Below, piece after piece: positions 53,699 to 63,143 of a stretch of 64,000 nucleotides of DNA. Under the pieces are notes generated by a model, which was not told the DNA's origin, did not search any database, and worked only from the letters and a program-made list of their open reading frames with translations. The stretch comes from Sporosarcina ureae. GTDB lineage: Bacteria; Bacillota; Bacilli; Bacillales_A; Planococcaceae. A program made the position numbers and the translations under genes. The stretch's first letter is position 1; each line of letters opens with the position of its first letter. Where the stretch lies: the NCBI RefSeq assembly GCF_002109325.1, contig NZ_CP015348.1, forward strand, positions 89,501 through 153,500. The letters are read 5' to 3'.

Positions 53699-53725
53699 TT
53701 GACGCGTGGTACTATCTGCTACAAT
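53699..53725 (+). promoter_or_regulatory. Candidate promoter of bluB
   Basis: TTGACG (53699-53704) and TGC-TACAAT (-10 at 53720-53725, with a TG extension), 15-base spacer. No cobalamin riboswitch is visible between this and bluB. Confidence 0.45.
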
Positions 53726-53762
53726 CAACATATACTGTTACACACACTAGGAGGAGAAATAC

Positions 53763-54425
53763 ATGTTTTCACAACCCGAAAAAGAAGCAGTCTACAAAGC
53801 GATTTACACGAGAAGAGATGTCCGAACTTTTTTACCTGACGCCATACCGGAAGACATCGTACATAGAATATTAACCGCTGCCCATCATGCACCGTCTGTT
53901 GGTTTCATGCAACCATGGAATTTCATCATCGTGTCGTCTGATGAAGTGAAAGAAAAGTTGGCATGGGCCGCAGATAAAGAACGACAAGCGCTTGCGATCC
54001 ATTATGAAGAGGAAAAACAAACGAAGTTTTTAGGGCTGAAAGTACAAGGATTGAAAGAAGCACCAATCACTATTTGCGTGACATGTGATCCTACACGTGG
54101 CGGATCGCATGTACTAGGGCGTAATTCTATTCCTGAGACGGATGCGCTGTCTACGGCGTGTGCCATCCAAAATATGTGGTTAGCCGCTACTGCCGAAGGA
54201 TTAGCATTAGGTTGGGTAAGTTTTTATAAGAAAAATGATGTGCGCGATATTTTAAACATTCCTCCTCATATTGATCCCATCGCATTACTGTCGATCGGTT
54301 ATACGGAAAACTATCCCGTGAAGCCTATATTGGAGTCTGCGAATTGGGAAAAGAGAAGGGAACTAGATGCATTGATTTTCGAAGATGGTTGGGGTAACAA
54401 AAAAGATTCTTCTAATGGCAATTGA
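53763..54425 (+). CDS. bluB: 5,6-dimethylbenzimidazole synthase (BluB)
   Basis: A 220-aa nitroreductase-fold enzyme that converts FMNH2 to dimethylbenzimidazole, the lower ligand of vitamin B12. Family stretches are YTRRDVRTFLPDAIPEDIV, AAHHAPSVGFMQPWNFI, GRNSIPETDALSTACAIQNM and EGLALGWVSFY; the second Asp/Ser signature separates it from plain nitroreductases. ATG after AGGAGG. No other cobalamin gene is nearby; it would serve B12 remodelling for enzymes such as the mutase encoded at 9-13 kb. Confidence 0.9.
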   Translation: MFSQPEKEAVYKAIYTRRDVRTFLPDAIPEDIVHRILTAAHHAPSVGFMQPWNFIIVSSDEVKEKLAWAADKERQALAIHYEEEKQTKFLGLKVQGLKEAPITICVTCDPTRGGSHVLGRNSIPETDALSTACAIQNMWLAATAEGLALGWVSFYKKNDVRDILNIPPHIDPIALLSIGYTENYPVKPILESANWEKRRELDALIFEDGWGNKKDSSNGN

Positions 54426-54538
54426 AGCAGTTGTACAGTCGTTACACAACGCCGAACGCAAAAACCGCCTATCTCATTAGATGAACATCCTATAGATGTA
54501 TTTCCAGGGAAATTCTAACCCATACGTGCTGAATATAA

Positions 54539-54588
54539 TAAAAGCGTATCAACTAGGCTATTCACTCACCTAGAAGATACGCTTTTTT
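54539..54588 (+). terminator. Terminator after bluB
   Basis: AAAAGCGTATC and GATACGCTTTT arms enclosing a CTAGG/CCTAG stem, followed by TTTTTT. The ~110 bases between bluB and it hold no gene. Confidence 0.82.
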
Positions 54589-54646
54589 ATTTGAAACTAT
54601 ATTTTCGAAAGGAATCTACTCTACTTCATAGCAACTACACGCAAGA

Positions 54647-55714
54647 TCAATCAAACGTCAACACAATGCGTCCGTTAATTTGACCTTTTTCCATTTTATC
54701 CAACACGGTATTCACTTCGGAAAGAGGAGCTGTTTCGATTTGCGCTTTTACTTTTCCGCGAGCAGCGAAATCTAGCGCTTCTTTCATATCGAGACGTGTC
54801 CCAACGATCGATCCTTTTACTGTGATCGCGTTCAAAACAGTATGGAAAATAGGGATTGGTAGTTCGTCATGTGGAAGTCCAACCGCGACGAGCGTGCCTC
54901 CACGCTTAATAGAACGGTATGCTTGCTCAAACGGTACCTTTGAAACAGCTACGCTAATAGCCGCTTGTACGCCACCGATTTGCTGTTGAATCGCTTCCGC
55001 AGGATCTTCATTTTTACCGTTCACTGTCATGTCAGCGCCTAGTTTCTTCGCAAGCTCCAACTTTTCATCTGCAATATCAACCGCGACTACATTGAAGCCC
55101 ATAGCTTTTGCGTATTGCAATGCAACATGACCTAGACCACCGATACCGTAAATAGCAACCCAGTCTCCAGGCTTCGCTCCTGATACTTTCAACGCTTTAT
55201 ACGTCGTCACGCCAGCACAAAGAATCGGTGCTGCTTCAACAGAACTTAAATTTTCAGGAATTTTCGCTACATAATCAGCAGCTGCAAGGCAATATTCTGC
55301 ATACCCACCATCTACTGAATAGCCACCGTTTTCTTGGTCGTGACAAAGGGTCTCTTTACCTGCTAAACAATATTCACATTCACCGCATGCGGAGTAAAGC
55401 CAAGGAATCCCGACGCGATCTCCAACTTTTACGGATGTCACGTTAGGTCCGATCGCTTCTACAATACCGACACCTTCATGGCCAGGAATCAACGGAAGTT
55501 TTGGTTTGACAGGCCAATCCCCATTAATCGCATGTAAATCCGTGTGACAGACACCACAAGCCTCTAATTTAACGAGCGCTTGTCCTACACCTGGTGTTGG
55601 TTTTAGTGTCTCCTCGATTTGTAGCTCTGTTTGGAATTCCTTAACGATTGCTGCTTTCATGGACGTTTGTAGTGCGATTCCTTGTGCATTTTTGCCTTCG
55701 ATAGCTGATTTCAT
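54647..55714 (-). CDS. adhP: Zinc-dependent alcohol dehydrogenase
   Basis: A 355-aa medium-chain alcohol dehydrogenase oxidising ethanol-type alcohols with NAD. Catalytic zinc ligands lie in [16 protein letters not shown] and GHEGVG; the structural zinc site is [15 protein letters not shown]; the NAD motif is [13 protein letters not shown]. Compared with usual AdhP it has an 18-residue N-terminal extension before [10 protein letters not shown] keep the first ATG because GGGAGG precedes it at good spacing. A palindrome lies just upstream. Confidence 0.9.
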   Translation of the reverse strand: MKSAIEGKNAQGIALQTSMKAAIVKEFQTELQIEETLKPTPGVGQALVKLEACGVCHTDLHAINGDWPVKPKLPLIPGHEGVGIVEAIGPNVTSVKVGDRVGIPWLYSACGECEYCLAGKETLCHDQENGGYSVDGGYAEYCLAAADYVAKIPENLSSVEAAPILCAGVTTYKALKVSGAKPGDWVAIYGIGGLGHVALQYAKAMGFNVVAVDIADEKLELAKKLGADMTVNGKNEDPAEAIQQQIGGVQAAISVAVSKVPFEQAYRSIKRGGTLVAVGLPHDELPIPIFHTVLNAITVKGSIVGTRLDMKEALDFAARGKVKAQIETAPLSEVNTVLDKMEKGQINGRIVLTFD

Positions 55715-55736
55715 GAATGATTCCTCCCTTTTCTTG

Positions 55737-55750
55737 TGTAAAATTTTACA
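55737..55750 (-). promoter_or_regulatory. Palindromic operator candidate before adhP
   Basis: TGTAAAATTTTACA is a perfect 14-bp palindrome within the longer TTGTG...CATAG, 23 bases before the adhP start. The spacing differs by two bases from the Rex box (TTGTG-N8-CACAA), so Rex is possible but not shown. Confidence 0.5.
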
Positions 55751-56138
55751 TAGTGCCAGAGCATGCCAGTGATGAAAGCGCGCTACTATAAGGGGGTTGT
55801 ATGAAAATTCATCATGATGTACGTCAAACGAGATAGTAAAAATGGTTTGACGCGAGACACCCTTACAATCAGGACGTTTTCAGCTTGGCTAAAACAGAAT
55901 AAAACAACCTTTCACGTTAAGACTCTTTGAGTATAGCAAGCTACCGAATAAATGTAAACTATTATCCAATTTATACATAAAACGACAGAATATTAGTTAA
56001 TTCTGTTTTGTTGTTCGATTTTAAATGAAAAAGCTCAACTTATAATTATTTATGCCGTGCTCATGCATCGGCATGCCAATGAATGTAAGTATGTTTACTT
56101 GTACGAAGGGAATACTGAAAATCTAGGAGGTTGATAAG
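55751..56138. other. Intergenic region between adhP and the UDG-like gene
   Basis: About 390 bases, no gene on either strand. It must hold the divergent promoters. TGGCA occurs as a close direct repeat near 55752-55772, and ATGCCG/CGGCAT form an inverted repeat at 56049-56071. No convincing -35/-10 pair. Confidence 0.35.
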
Positions 56139-56723
56139 ATGAATGCTAGTTGTTCAGAAAGTTGGCGGGAAGATCCGACACCAATAAGTCAGCAAGATTG
56201 CCAAGAGTGTGGGCTATATAACCAAGGGTCTCGTATGATTTGGGGAGAAGGAAATCCGAAAGCACCGATTATGATCATACTGGATAATCCGGGCGCACGA
56301 GAAGACCGTGAAGGCAATCCGATAGTTTGCGGAACGCGCCAAACGTTGAGACGGACCCTATCGACAGTTGGTTTGGAGGAAGAGTGGGTTTACGTGACAT
56401 ATGTTCTGAAGAGACGGCCCCTTCGTAAATATGACAAAGAGAAAGTGCGATCAGTTTGTATTCATCATCTAGAAACTCAATTGCAACAGCAACAACCTTC
56501 CCTTGTCGTCTGTTTAGGGAATGTAGCAGTTCAATCCTTTTTTCGAAATACCGAAGTGGACGTCAAAGGATTGCGTGGGGAGTGGCATGAAGTCAGGGGA
56601 TTTAAAACTTCAGTCGCATATCACCCACTTGCGGTAAGGCGTCGTCCGAATCTATCGACTATGTTTGAGGAAGACTTATCGTTTGTGGCGAAGGCGTTCC
56701 GTGAGTTAAACAGAATATATTAA
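56139..56723 (+). CDS. Uracil-DNA glycosylase family protein (type 4/5-like)
   Basis: A 194-aa UDG-superfamily protein. Four cysteines in the type-4 arrangement (CQECGLY near residues 21-24, then SVCIHH and VVCLGN about 15 apart) would hold an iron-sulfur cluster. Motif A is ILDNPGAREDREGNPI, and the motif B region is AYHPLAVRRRP. The first motif has Asn/Pro changes from the usual GEAPG, so substrate choice may differ from plain uracil. ATG after GGAGG. Stands alone. Confidence 0.8.
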   Translation: MNASCSESWREDPTPISQQDCQECGLYNQGSRMIWGEGNPKAPIMIILDNPGAREDREGNPIVCGTRQTLRRTLSTVGLEEEWVYVTYVLKRRPLRKYDKEKVRSVCIHHLETQLQQQQPSLVVCLGNVAVQSFFRNTEVDVKGLRGEWHEVRGFKTSVAYHPLAVRRRPNLSTMFEEDLSFVAKAFRELNRIY

Positions 56724-57313
56724 TTTGGAGCTACTCCATCCATGTAGAAATAGAGAGGGTATATATAGGCTGGTATGGAATCGGAAGGATGTCTGACTCT
56801 ATACCAGCTCATTTGAATTATTATTTTAATAGTAAATATAAGGTATTATTGTTTATGATAATTCTTCATATTATTCTTCATAAATACAAGAACTTCCGCA
56901 TGGAATGAACACTTAACTTCATTATAAAACTAGAATAGATTATATAAAAATAAAATTAATCGTTCACTTTCCTGACGTTTTATGTTTTAATAGATGATAA
57001 CTTATATAGAAGAAAGCGAGGGAAAGGTAGTAGGGGATCAATAGTTTTCGATCCTATTAGGAGTCTATTTTAAGTTCAGTATGTAGCGAAAAACTATGGA
57101 GGCTATAATAAAAGAAGTAGTGTATGACTGTATGCTATACCATTTGTAAGCGCTTTCAATTAGAGTGAATAGATCACTGATTTAATAGGGTCTGTTCATT
57201 AATAAAATATTAACTTTTATTAGAATTATTGGTTTTCTTACGGAGAAATAGGGTACTATTAAAAGGCATGAAAAATTGGCTAGTTAGCTAACTTAAAAGG
57301 GGAGATGGAGAGA
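56724..57313 (+). promoter_or_regulatory. Upstream region of the amino-acid ABC operon with cre site
   Basis: About 590 bases without a gene. A stem GCTGGTAT/ATACCAGC lies near 56770-56808. TGTAAGCGCTTTCA at 57145-57158 is a perfect catabolite-responsive element. A TATAAT at about 57104-57109 and a TACTAT nearer the gene are possible -10s, but I cannot pair either with a good -35. Confidence 0.5.
57145..57158 (+). promoter_or_regulatory. CcpA-binding cre site
   Basis: TGTAAGCGCTTTCA agrees with the consensus TGWAANCGNTNWCA at every position. It is about 155 bases before the ABC operon start codon. Confidence 0.75.
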
Positions 57314-58138
57314 ATGAAGAAATTTACCATGATGATGTTATTACTAGCTGTATCTGTACTAGTACTTGCGGCGTGTGGAAGTGATGAAGAGAAGTCAACT
57401 GAGAGCACGGATGATACCGCTTACAAATTAGTGAACGAAGGTAAATTCACATTTGCTGCGAGTGGTGTGTATAAACCGTTTAGTTATGAAGAAGACGGAG
57501 AACTTACAGGTTTTGATATAGAAATTGGAAACGCACTTGCTGAGAAAATGGGACTTGAAGCAAATCCCGTAACGAATCCTTTTGAAACTATTTTACAAGG
57601 TTTAGTTGGCAATAAGTTTGATGCAATTATCGGTTCAATGGCGTATACAAAAGAACGCGCGGAGCAAGCAGACTTCACGGAGCCTTACTATTATTCAGGT
57701 GGAATGATTTTCGTAGCAAAAGATAATGACGAAATTACATCTCCAGAAGACTTAAAAGGAAAAAAGATTGGTGTCATTGCACAGTCGACATATGAAGAGA
57801 GTGCCAAAGAACTATCGGATGATTTACAGTATTACACAAGTGATGTAGTCGCTTTAAAAGACTTAACGGTTAAAGGTCGCATAGATGCCGTTATTACTGC
57901 AGATATTGTTGGTTTTGAAGCAATCGAAAATGGATTCGAAATCAAAGAAGTCGACAAGCCGATGTGGGTAGAACAACCTTCTATTGCTGTAAATAAAGAA
58001 AATCCAGAACTAACAAAAGCGCTTGATGAAGCATTAAAAGAAATGATTGAAGACGGAACATATGAGGAAATTTCCGATAAATGGTTCGGACGAAATCTTC
58101 TGGATATCGATCTAGAAGGTGTCGAGCTATTGGAATAA
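57314..58138 (+). CDS. Amino-acid ABC transporter substrate-binding lipoprotein
   Basis: A 274-aa extracellular solute-binding protein of family 3. The lipoprotein signal ends in VLVLAACGSD, the Cys being the lipid anchor. The ligand domain has SGVYKPFSYEEDGELTGFDIEI, GSMAYTKERAEQADFTEPYY and KIGVIAQSTYEE (quoted in parts), typical of polar amino acid or cystine binders. ATG 57314 is preferred to ATG 57305, which touches the ribosome site. It heads a three-gene operon under probable CcpA control. Confidence 0.88.
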   Translation: MKKFTMMMLLLAVSVLVLAACGSDEEKSTESTDDTAYKLVNEGKFTFAASGVYKPFSYEEDGELTGFDIEIGNALAEKMGLEANPVTNPFETILQGLVGNKFDAIIGSMAYTKERAEQADFTEPYYYSGGMIFVAKDNDEITSPEDLKGKKIGVIAQSTYEESAKELSDDLQYYTSDVVALKDLTVKGRIDAVITADIVGFEAIENGFEIKEVDKPMWVEQPSIAVNKENPELTKALDEALKEMIEDGTYEEISDKWFGRNLLDIDLEGVELLE

Positions 58139-58177
58139 ATACAATCCTTATCTATTTTCTAGAGAGTTGGTGAGCCG

Positions 58178-58843
58178 GTGCCTGAGTTTTTACTTACATT
58201 TATGGATGTATTCAAAAGTACGTATAAAGGATTTTTAGAAGCAGGTCTATTAACGATTGAGATCACAGCGATTGCGATTGTCATTGGAACCGTCTTAGGT
58301 ATCTTTTTCGCACTGATGAAGATCTCGAATTCAAAAATACTACAAACGATCGCAAATATTTACATTACACTAATTCGTGGAACGCCACTTATTGTACAGA
58401 TTATGTTTTTATACTTCGGTATTACTTCAGTTATCGTATTAGATAACTTTTGGGCAGGAGCCATTGCTTTAGGCGTCCACAACGGTGCGTATATTGCAGA
58501 GATTTTCCGTGGATCTATTCAAGGAATTGATAAGGGTCAGCGGGAGGCAAGTCTAGCACTCGGTATGAACAGTTCATTGACGATGAGACGAATTGTCTTT
58601 CCACAAGCTTTACGACGTGCGATTCCACCGCTTGGAAACCAATTCATCATTACATTAAAAGATTCGTCTTTAGTGTATGTCATCGGAGTATCTGAAATGT
58701 TTGGTGTAGCGAACCGAGTAGCTGCTTCGAACTTCAAGCAATTCGAAACGTTTCTCGTTGTAGGTCTTTATTATCTCATTCTCGTTCTTATTTTCAGCGC
58801 TCTATTAAAATGGTATGAGAACAAATTGGATGTAGATAAATAA
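58178..58843 (+). CDS. Amino-acid ABC transporter permease
   Basis: A 221-aa inner-membrane permease of the His/Glu/Gln/Arg family, with about five membrane helices. The EAA loop that contacts the ATPase reads [37 protein letters not shown] is a family hallmark. The start is GTG 58178 with weak GGTGAG upstream, so translation may depend on the previous gene. It overlaps the upstream part of the ATPase ribosome site. Confidence 0.9.
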   Translation: MPEFLLTFMDVFKSTYKGFLEAGLLTIEITAIAIVIGTVLGIFFALMKISNSKILQTIANIYITLIRGTPLIVQIMFLYFGITSVIVLDNFWAGAIALGVHNGAYIAEIFRGSIQGIDKGQREASLALGMNSSLTMRRIVFPQALRRAIPPLGNQFIITLKDSSLVYVIGVSEMFGVANRVAASNFKQFETFLVVGLYYLILVLIFSALLKWYENKLDVDK

Positions 58844-58857
58844 TGGAGGCGAATACG

Positions 58858-59583
58858 ATGATTAAAGCAGAAAATATCCATAAGTCATTCGGAGATTTAA
58901 ACGTGTTAAAAGGTATTGATATGGAAGTACATCGCGGTGAAGTAGTCGTTCTTATTGGTGTCAGTGGTTCAGGAAAGAGTACATTCTTACGGTGCTTAAA
59001 CTTCTTAGAACTGACGAATGAAGGCGTAATTACAATTGATGGAAAGAGTATCAATCAGAAAAAAGATAATTTAGCGAAGGTGCGTGCGGAGGTGGGTATG
59101 GTGTTTCAACACTTTAACTTATTCCCTCACAAAACCGTATTAGAAAATGTAATGGAAGCGCCTTTGATGGTGAAAAGAATAGACAAAGCAAAAGTGAAGA
59201 AAATGGCACTCGAAATCTTGAAAAAGGTAGGTTTATCCGATAAAGCGGACGTTTATCCGAATAAATTATCAGGTGGACAAAAGCAGCGAGTGGCGATCGC
59301 CCGGGCGCTTGCCATGGAACCGAAAGTGCTATTATTCGATGAACCAACGTCTGCACTCGATCCTGAACTCGTCGGAGAAGTATTGCAAGTCATGCAGACG
59401 TTGGCAGAAGAAGGGATGACGATGATCGTCGTGACGCATGAAATGAAATTTGCTAAAAATGTAGCAGATCGAGTCATTATGCTAGACTCCGGAGTCATCA
59501 TTGAAGATGCGGATCCAGATACGTTCTTTAACCACTCCAAAAATGAACGTACGCTGCAATTTTTAGAAATGGTGGATGTGTAA
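58858..59583 (+). CDS. Amino-acid ABC transporter ATP-binding protein
   Basis: A 241-aa ABC ATPase. Walker A is GVSGSGKST (Val in place of the usual Pro), the Q-loop is [10 protein letters not shown], the signature is [15 protein letters not shown], Walker B is [14 protein letters not shown] and the switch His is VVTHEM. ATG 58858 follows TGGAGGCG; an earlier in-frame ATG overlaps that site. It completes the SBP-permease-ATPase operon, close to GlnQ/TcyC types. Confidence 0.93.
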   Translation: MIKAENIHKSFGDLNVLKGIDMEVHRGEVVVLIGVSGSGKSTFLRCLNFLELTNEGVITIDGKSINQKKDNLAKVRAEVGMVFQHFNLFPHKTVLENVMEAPLMVKRIDKAKVKKMALEILKKVGLSDKADVYPNKLSGGQKQRVAIARALAMEPKVLLFDEPTSALDPELVGEVLQVMQTLAEEGMTMIVVTHEMKFAKNVADRVIMLDSGVIIEDADPDTFFNHSKNERTLQFLEMVDV

Positions 59584-59673
59584 AAACGGGATTAAAACAA
59601 CTAGTCCGAAGTTACACGAGTTACTGAAGCTCCTTAACAACAGGAAACATTTAAATAATGAATAAAATTCTAG

Positions 59674-59709
59674 AATCCTCAAATCTTGAAACAAGGTTTG
59701 AGGATTTTT
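59674..59709 (+). terminator. Terminator of the ABC operon
   Basis: AATCCTCAAA and TTTGAGGATT arms with an inner CTTG/CAAG pairing, then TTTTT. Confidence 0.85.
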
Positions 59710-59734
59710 CGCGCTGTCTTTTTACTGTATAATT

Positions 59735-59806
59735 GAAACGCAGAAAAAAGAAATCAAGGAAATGAAAGAGCTGATCGAGGATTTGAAGAATAAAGATAAG
59801 AAATAG
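59735..59806 (+). pseudogene. Gene remnant, charged coiled-coil tail
   Basis: An open stretch without a usable start that reads ETQKKEIKEMKELIEDL then KNKDKK and stop. It resembles the charged C-terminal tail of phage or MerR-like regulators (DUF3967 type). The rest of the gene is absent; the terminator of the ABC operon lies directly before it. Confidence 0.35.
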
Positions 59807-59820
59807 TAAGGAGAAATGAA

Positions 59821-59913
59821 ATGAAGAATTCAACAAGGGATACTAGATTCCCAATCAAAGTCCATAGTTATGAGGTTTTCTATGAAGCACAATATTCAGC
59901 TAACCTAGCGTAG
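59821..59913 (+). CDS. Possible 30-residue peptide after the remnant
   Basis: ATG at 59821 with AAGGAG seven bases upstream; the product begins MKNSTRDTRFPIKVHSYEVF and ends in SANLA. No family recognised. It follows the remnant above by 15 bases, so the two may be leftovers of one small lost operon. Could equally be a chance frame. Confidence 0.3.
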   Translation: MKNSTRDTRFPIKVHSYEVFYEAQYSANLA

Positions 59914-60009
59914 CGATATAACCGATCCTCCAAGTATTAGTGTTTATAATTCCACGATCTGGTCATACTGTCAGTAGAAATGGAAAGCACTTTGTCGAGG
60001 AGGAATACA

Positions 60010-61656
60010 GTGGAAAAGAAACAGCATAAACCAAATGACCGTCAAATGGAAGAGCGAGAAATACTTACGACGCGCCAAGGGCATTCTGTACAGGATAATC
60101 AAAACATCAGGACAATTGGTGACCGTGGCCCCGCTACGCTAGAAAACTATCATTACATTGAAAAAATCTCTCATTTTGATCGTGAAGAAATACCAGAACG
60201 AGTAGTCCATGCAAGAGGTTCAGGTGCTTTTGGTTATTTTGAAACGTATGGGAAAGCTGGAAATGAGCCAGTTGAAAAGTATACCCGTGCCAAAGTGTTT
60301 TCGGGTGCTGGGAAGAGAACGCCTTTAGTCGCTCGTTTCTCTACTGTAGCAGGAGCTAAAGATTCGCCCGAAACTGCACGAGATCCACGAGGGTTTGCGG
60401 TGAAAATGTATACAGAAGATGGCAACTGGGACCTTGTAGGAAATAATTTGAAAATCTTTTTCATTCGAGATGCAATGAAGTTTCCTGATATGATTCACGC
60501 ATTCAAAGCCGACCCCGCTTCTAATATATCGCATCCGCAGCGCATGTTTGATTTTGTCTCTCGATCGCCAGAAGCTATCCATATGATCACATTTTTGTTT
60601 TCTCCATGGGGTATTCCCGCCACGTACCGTCATATGCAAGGTTCGGGTGTGAATACATACAAGTGGGTCAATGACAAAGGTGAGGCGGTTTTAGTGAAGT
60701 ATCATTGGGAGCCGAAGCAAGGCATCCGAAATTTAACACAGGAAGATGCCGACGCTATACAGGCGAAAAACGTTGCACATGCGACGCAAGATTTATCTGA
60801 AGCGATCGAACGGAAAGAGTACCCTGAATGGGAACTTTTTGTGCAAATTATGGAAGATGGCTACCACCCAGAACTGGATTTTGATCCGCTTGATAATACA
60901 AAACTTTGGCCAGAAGAACAGTTTCCTTGGTTGCCTGTAGGAAAGATGGTATTAGACCGCAACCCTGATGATTTTCATATGGACATCGAGCAAGCCGCCT
61001 TCGGAACCGGAGTCCTTGTTGATGGAATGGATTTTTCCGACGATAAAATGCTTCAAGGCCGTACATTCTCGTATTCCGATACACAGCGTCATCGTATCGG
61101 CACGAATTATCTCCAACTGCCTGTTAATGCACCCAAAAAAGAAGTTCGGACAAACCAGCAACGTGGTCAAATGGATCATCGAGACCCAAGCGAGTCGGGA
61201 GACAATCCGCATATTAATTATGAACCATCCATGCTCGGTGGATTTAAAGAAGCAACAGGAGAAAGTCGTCCTCCGCATCGACCTACGTATAATGCAGCAG
61301 CGATGAGCGCACCGATTGACCGACCGAATAATTATGGACAAGCAGGCGAAACGTTCCGACAGTTTGAAGAGTGGGAACGAGAGGAATTAATTACTAACCT
61401 CTCCGATGCACTCGCAGCGTGTGATGTGCGTATTCAAGAAGCGATGATCGATCACTTTACACAAGCTGATTTTGAATACGGACGTCTTGTACAAGCAGGT
61501 ATTGAACGGAAAATGAAAGAGTTCGAAGGGATGGCGGCAGAACGTAAAGTCCCTGGTCGTGATGCGGGTCAATCGAGATTTGGACAAGGCACGCCCGATT
61601 CCAAAATGGCTGTGAAAGATGCAGTAGACAAAGGTCATGAAGCAGATCCTTATTGA
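60010..61656 (+). CDS. katA: Catalase
   Basis: A 548-aa monofunctional haem catalase removing hydrogen peroxide. The active-site His is in [15 protein letters not shown], the distal Asn/Asp region in [16 protein letters not shown], and the haem-ligand Tyr in [16 protein letters not shown]. It is longer than the ~485-aa small-subunit KatA, with an extra C-terminal tail of about 50 residues rich in Met, Lys and Gly. I place the start at GTG 60010, just after GAGGAGG. Whether it is a vegetative KatA or a spore KatX-type enzyme cannot be told from sequence. I did not find a good PerR box upstream. Confidence 0.9.
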   Translation: MEKKQHKPNDRQMEEREILTTRQGHSVQDNQNIRTIGDRGPATLENYHYIEKISHFDREEIPERVVHARGSGAFGYFETYGKAGNEPVEKYTRAKVFSGAGKRTPLVARFSTVAGAKDSPETARDPRGFAVKMYTEDGNWDLVGNNLKIFFIRDAMKFPDMIHAFKADPASNISHPQRMFDFVSRSPEAIHMITFLFSPWGIPATYRHMQGSGVNTYKWVNDKGEAVLVKYHWEPKQGIRNLTQEDADAIQAKNVAHATQDLSEAIERKEYPEWELFVQIMEDGYHPELDFDPLDNTKLWPEEQFPWLPVGKMVLDRNPDDFHMDIEQAAFGTGVLVDGMDFSDDKMLQGRTFSYSDTQRHRIGTNYLQLPVNAPKKEVRTNQQRGQMDHRDPSESGDNPHINYEPSMLGGFKEATGESRPPHRPTYNAAAMSAPIDRPNNYGQAGETFRQFEEWEREELITNLSDALAACDVRIQEAMIDHFTQADFEYGRLVQAGIERKMKEFEGMAAERKVPGRDAGQSRFGQGTPDSKMAVKDAVDKGHEADPY

Positions 61657-62007
61657 TGAAAAGGAATAGCTCTTTCTATCCAAGTTAAAATGTATGGTGA
61701 ATAGCATCTGTATAGGTAACAAATGTGATTGTGCAAGCACTTACATTTGCGTCTTATATAGATGTTTTTTCATTTTCAAATCCTGATTTTTATATTGACA
61801 GTTTTATGCTGTATTCAACAAATTAAATAACAGAGTAGTTAGATAGTTTACCAGAAAAATGATATACTTTATTTTAAGAAGTGTCTAGAGGAGATTGCGC
61901 TGAATGATCAACCTGTGCAAAAGATGAAAGAGCTAGTAGATCTGAATATTAGTTATCATAATAAAAACATCACTGACATCCCACGAAAAAGATTGGGAGG
62001 TGAAGTT
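61657..62007. other. Gap with an open frame of doubtful meaning
   Basis: AT-rich spacer after catalase. From about 61894 a frame in phase with the next gene is open (NDQPVQKMKELVDLN...), with GAGGAG upstream of ATT 61894 and CTG 61900, but no ATG. It could be a 5' extension of the next gene or a lost gene. Confidence 0.3.
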
Positions 62008-62214
62008 GTGAATAAGTCCTTTTGGATTCCATTACTAGTTTCATTTGGAACGATGGTAGTACTATATGTAATAGGTTTTATAGCGAATATAGATGTTCTA
62101 CTATTTAATTTCTCACTTTCGCATACTGAAATTTCACTACTACCGATCGGTGTTGGCATGGTAATGGGGTTTATTAGTGAAACTATTATCAAATCGAAAT
62201 CACATGCCAACTAG
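62008..62214 (+). CDS. Small two-helix membrane protein
   Basis: A 68-aa protein with two membrane helices (about residues 4-24 and 36-57) and a basic end (IIKSKSHAN). No family recognised. GTG 62008 has GGGAGG seven bases upstream. The same frame is open further upstream, giving up to about 107 codons from non-ATG starts, so the N-terminus is uncertain. Confidence 0.5.
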   Translation: MNKSFWIPLLVSFGTMVVLYVIGFIANIDVLLFNFSLSHTEISLLPIGVGMVMGFISETIIKSKSHAN

Positions 62215-62294
62215 TAAAGCATGTAGTGGCTAACCGTTGTACAGGAGACGAAGTAAGGGAAATACTATAATTCGTAATAAAAGGGGACCAGTGC

Positions 62295-62744
62295 ATGAAT
62301 ATTTCTAACGTAGATGAAATCACTAGTCTGTATCGAAGATTAATAGACGCATGGAACAACCGTGATGCAAAAGGAATGGCTGAACTATTTACAGAACAAG
62401 GAATTCAAATTGGTTTTGATGGAAGTAAAATGGTTGGACGACAGGAAATTTTATCGCACCTTACATCAATCTTTGAAAAACATCCCACAGCACCTTTTGT
62501 AACGAAAGAGAAAGACGTTCGTGTAATCGGAACGGATACCGCAATCGTACAAGCTATTGCAGGGATGATTCCACCAGGTAAAACAGATATTGAGCCCACA
62601 GTAAATGCCCTTCAAACTCTAGTTACCGTTAACAAAGACGGCAATTGGAAAGTTGAGCTCTTCCAAAATACACCTGCACAATTTCATGGAAGACCAGAAT
62701 TAGTTGAGCAAATGACAGATGAGTTAAGACAAGTAATGAAATAA
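62295..62744 (+). CDS. SnoaL-like / SgcJ-EcaC family protein
   Basis: A 149-aa NTF2-like (SnoaL, DUF4440) protein: LYRRLIDAWNNRDAKGMAEL at the start and TVNALQTLVTVNKDGNWKVE near the end are typical. Members include polyketide cyclases and many uncharacterised stress proteins; no catalytic role can be assigned. ATG after AAAAGGGG. Convergent with the ArsR gene. Confidence 0.78.
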   Translation: MNISNVDEITSLYRRLIDAWNNRDAKGMAELFTEQGIQIGFDGSKMVGRQEILSHLTSIFEKHPTAPFVTKEKDVRVIGTDTAIVQAIAGMIPPGKTDIEPTVNALQTLVTVNKDGNWKVELFQNTPAQFHGRPELVEQMTDELRQVMK

Positions 62745-62769
62745 TGACAAAGTCGTAACCGAATCATGT

Positions 62770-62809
62770 AAAAGGAACCGAGAGATTTGTGTTTCCTACT
62801 CTCGGTTCC
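62770..62809 (-). terminator. Terminator of the SRPBCC-ArsR operon
   Basis: GGAACCGAGAG and CTCTCGGTTCC form a perfect 11-bp stem; a TTTT run follows on the minus strand. Confidence 0.75.
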
Positions 62810-62817
62810 ACTGATGA

Positions 62818-63141
62818 CTAATCATTATGTTTCTCTACATATTCTTTGAGTGCGAGTAGGTTTTTATCCCAATATTGTTCAAAGAAACGAAGCCAGTCCT
62901 TTAGTTCAATCAATGGTTCAGAATTAAGCATATAACGTGTTTCACGTCCAACCTTTTGACGGTGGACGAGGCCCGCATCAAATAGAATGTGAAGATGCTT
63001 ATTTACTGCTGTGCGGCTTATAGGATAGAATTCCACAATATCGGTTATGGATAATTCTTTTTCAGCAAGCAGTTTTAACAGACTACGACGAGTGGGATCG
63101 GAAATTGCTTGAAAAATGTCTTGCGTAGATGGTTTCTCCAC
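62818..63141 (-). CDS. ArsR-family transcriptional regulator
   Basis: A 107-aa winged-helix ArsR protein (ISDPTRRSLLKLLAEKELSI, recognition helix PISRTAVNKHLHILFDAGLV, wing RQKVGRETRY). No metal-binding Cys pair, so it probably does not sense metals. GTG start with AAAGG upstream, 2 bases after the SRPBCC gene. ArsR-plus-AHSA1 pairs are common, and an inverted repeat in the promoter is its probable site. Confidence 0.87.
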   Translation of the reverse strand: MEKPSTQDIFQAISDPTRRSLLKLLAEKELSITDIVEFYPISRTAVNKHLHILFDAGLVHRQKVGRETRYMLNSEPLIELKDWLRFFEQYWDKNLLALKEYVEKHND

Positions 63142-63143
63142 AT

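Noticed and set aside
59914..60009. PerR box before catalase
   Set aside because: TTTATAATTCC resembles only one half of the PerR consensus.
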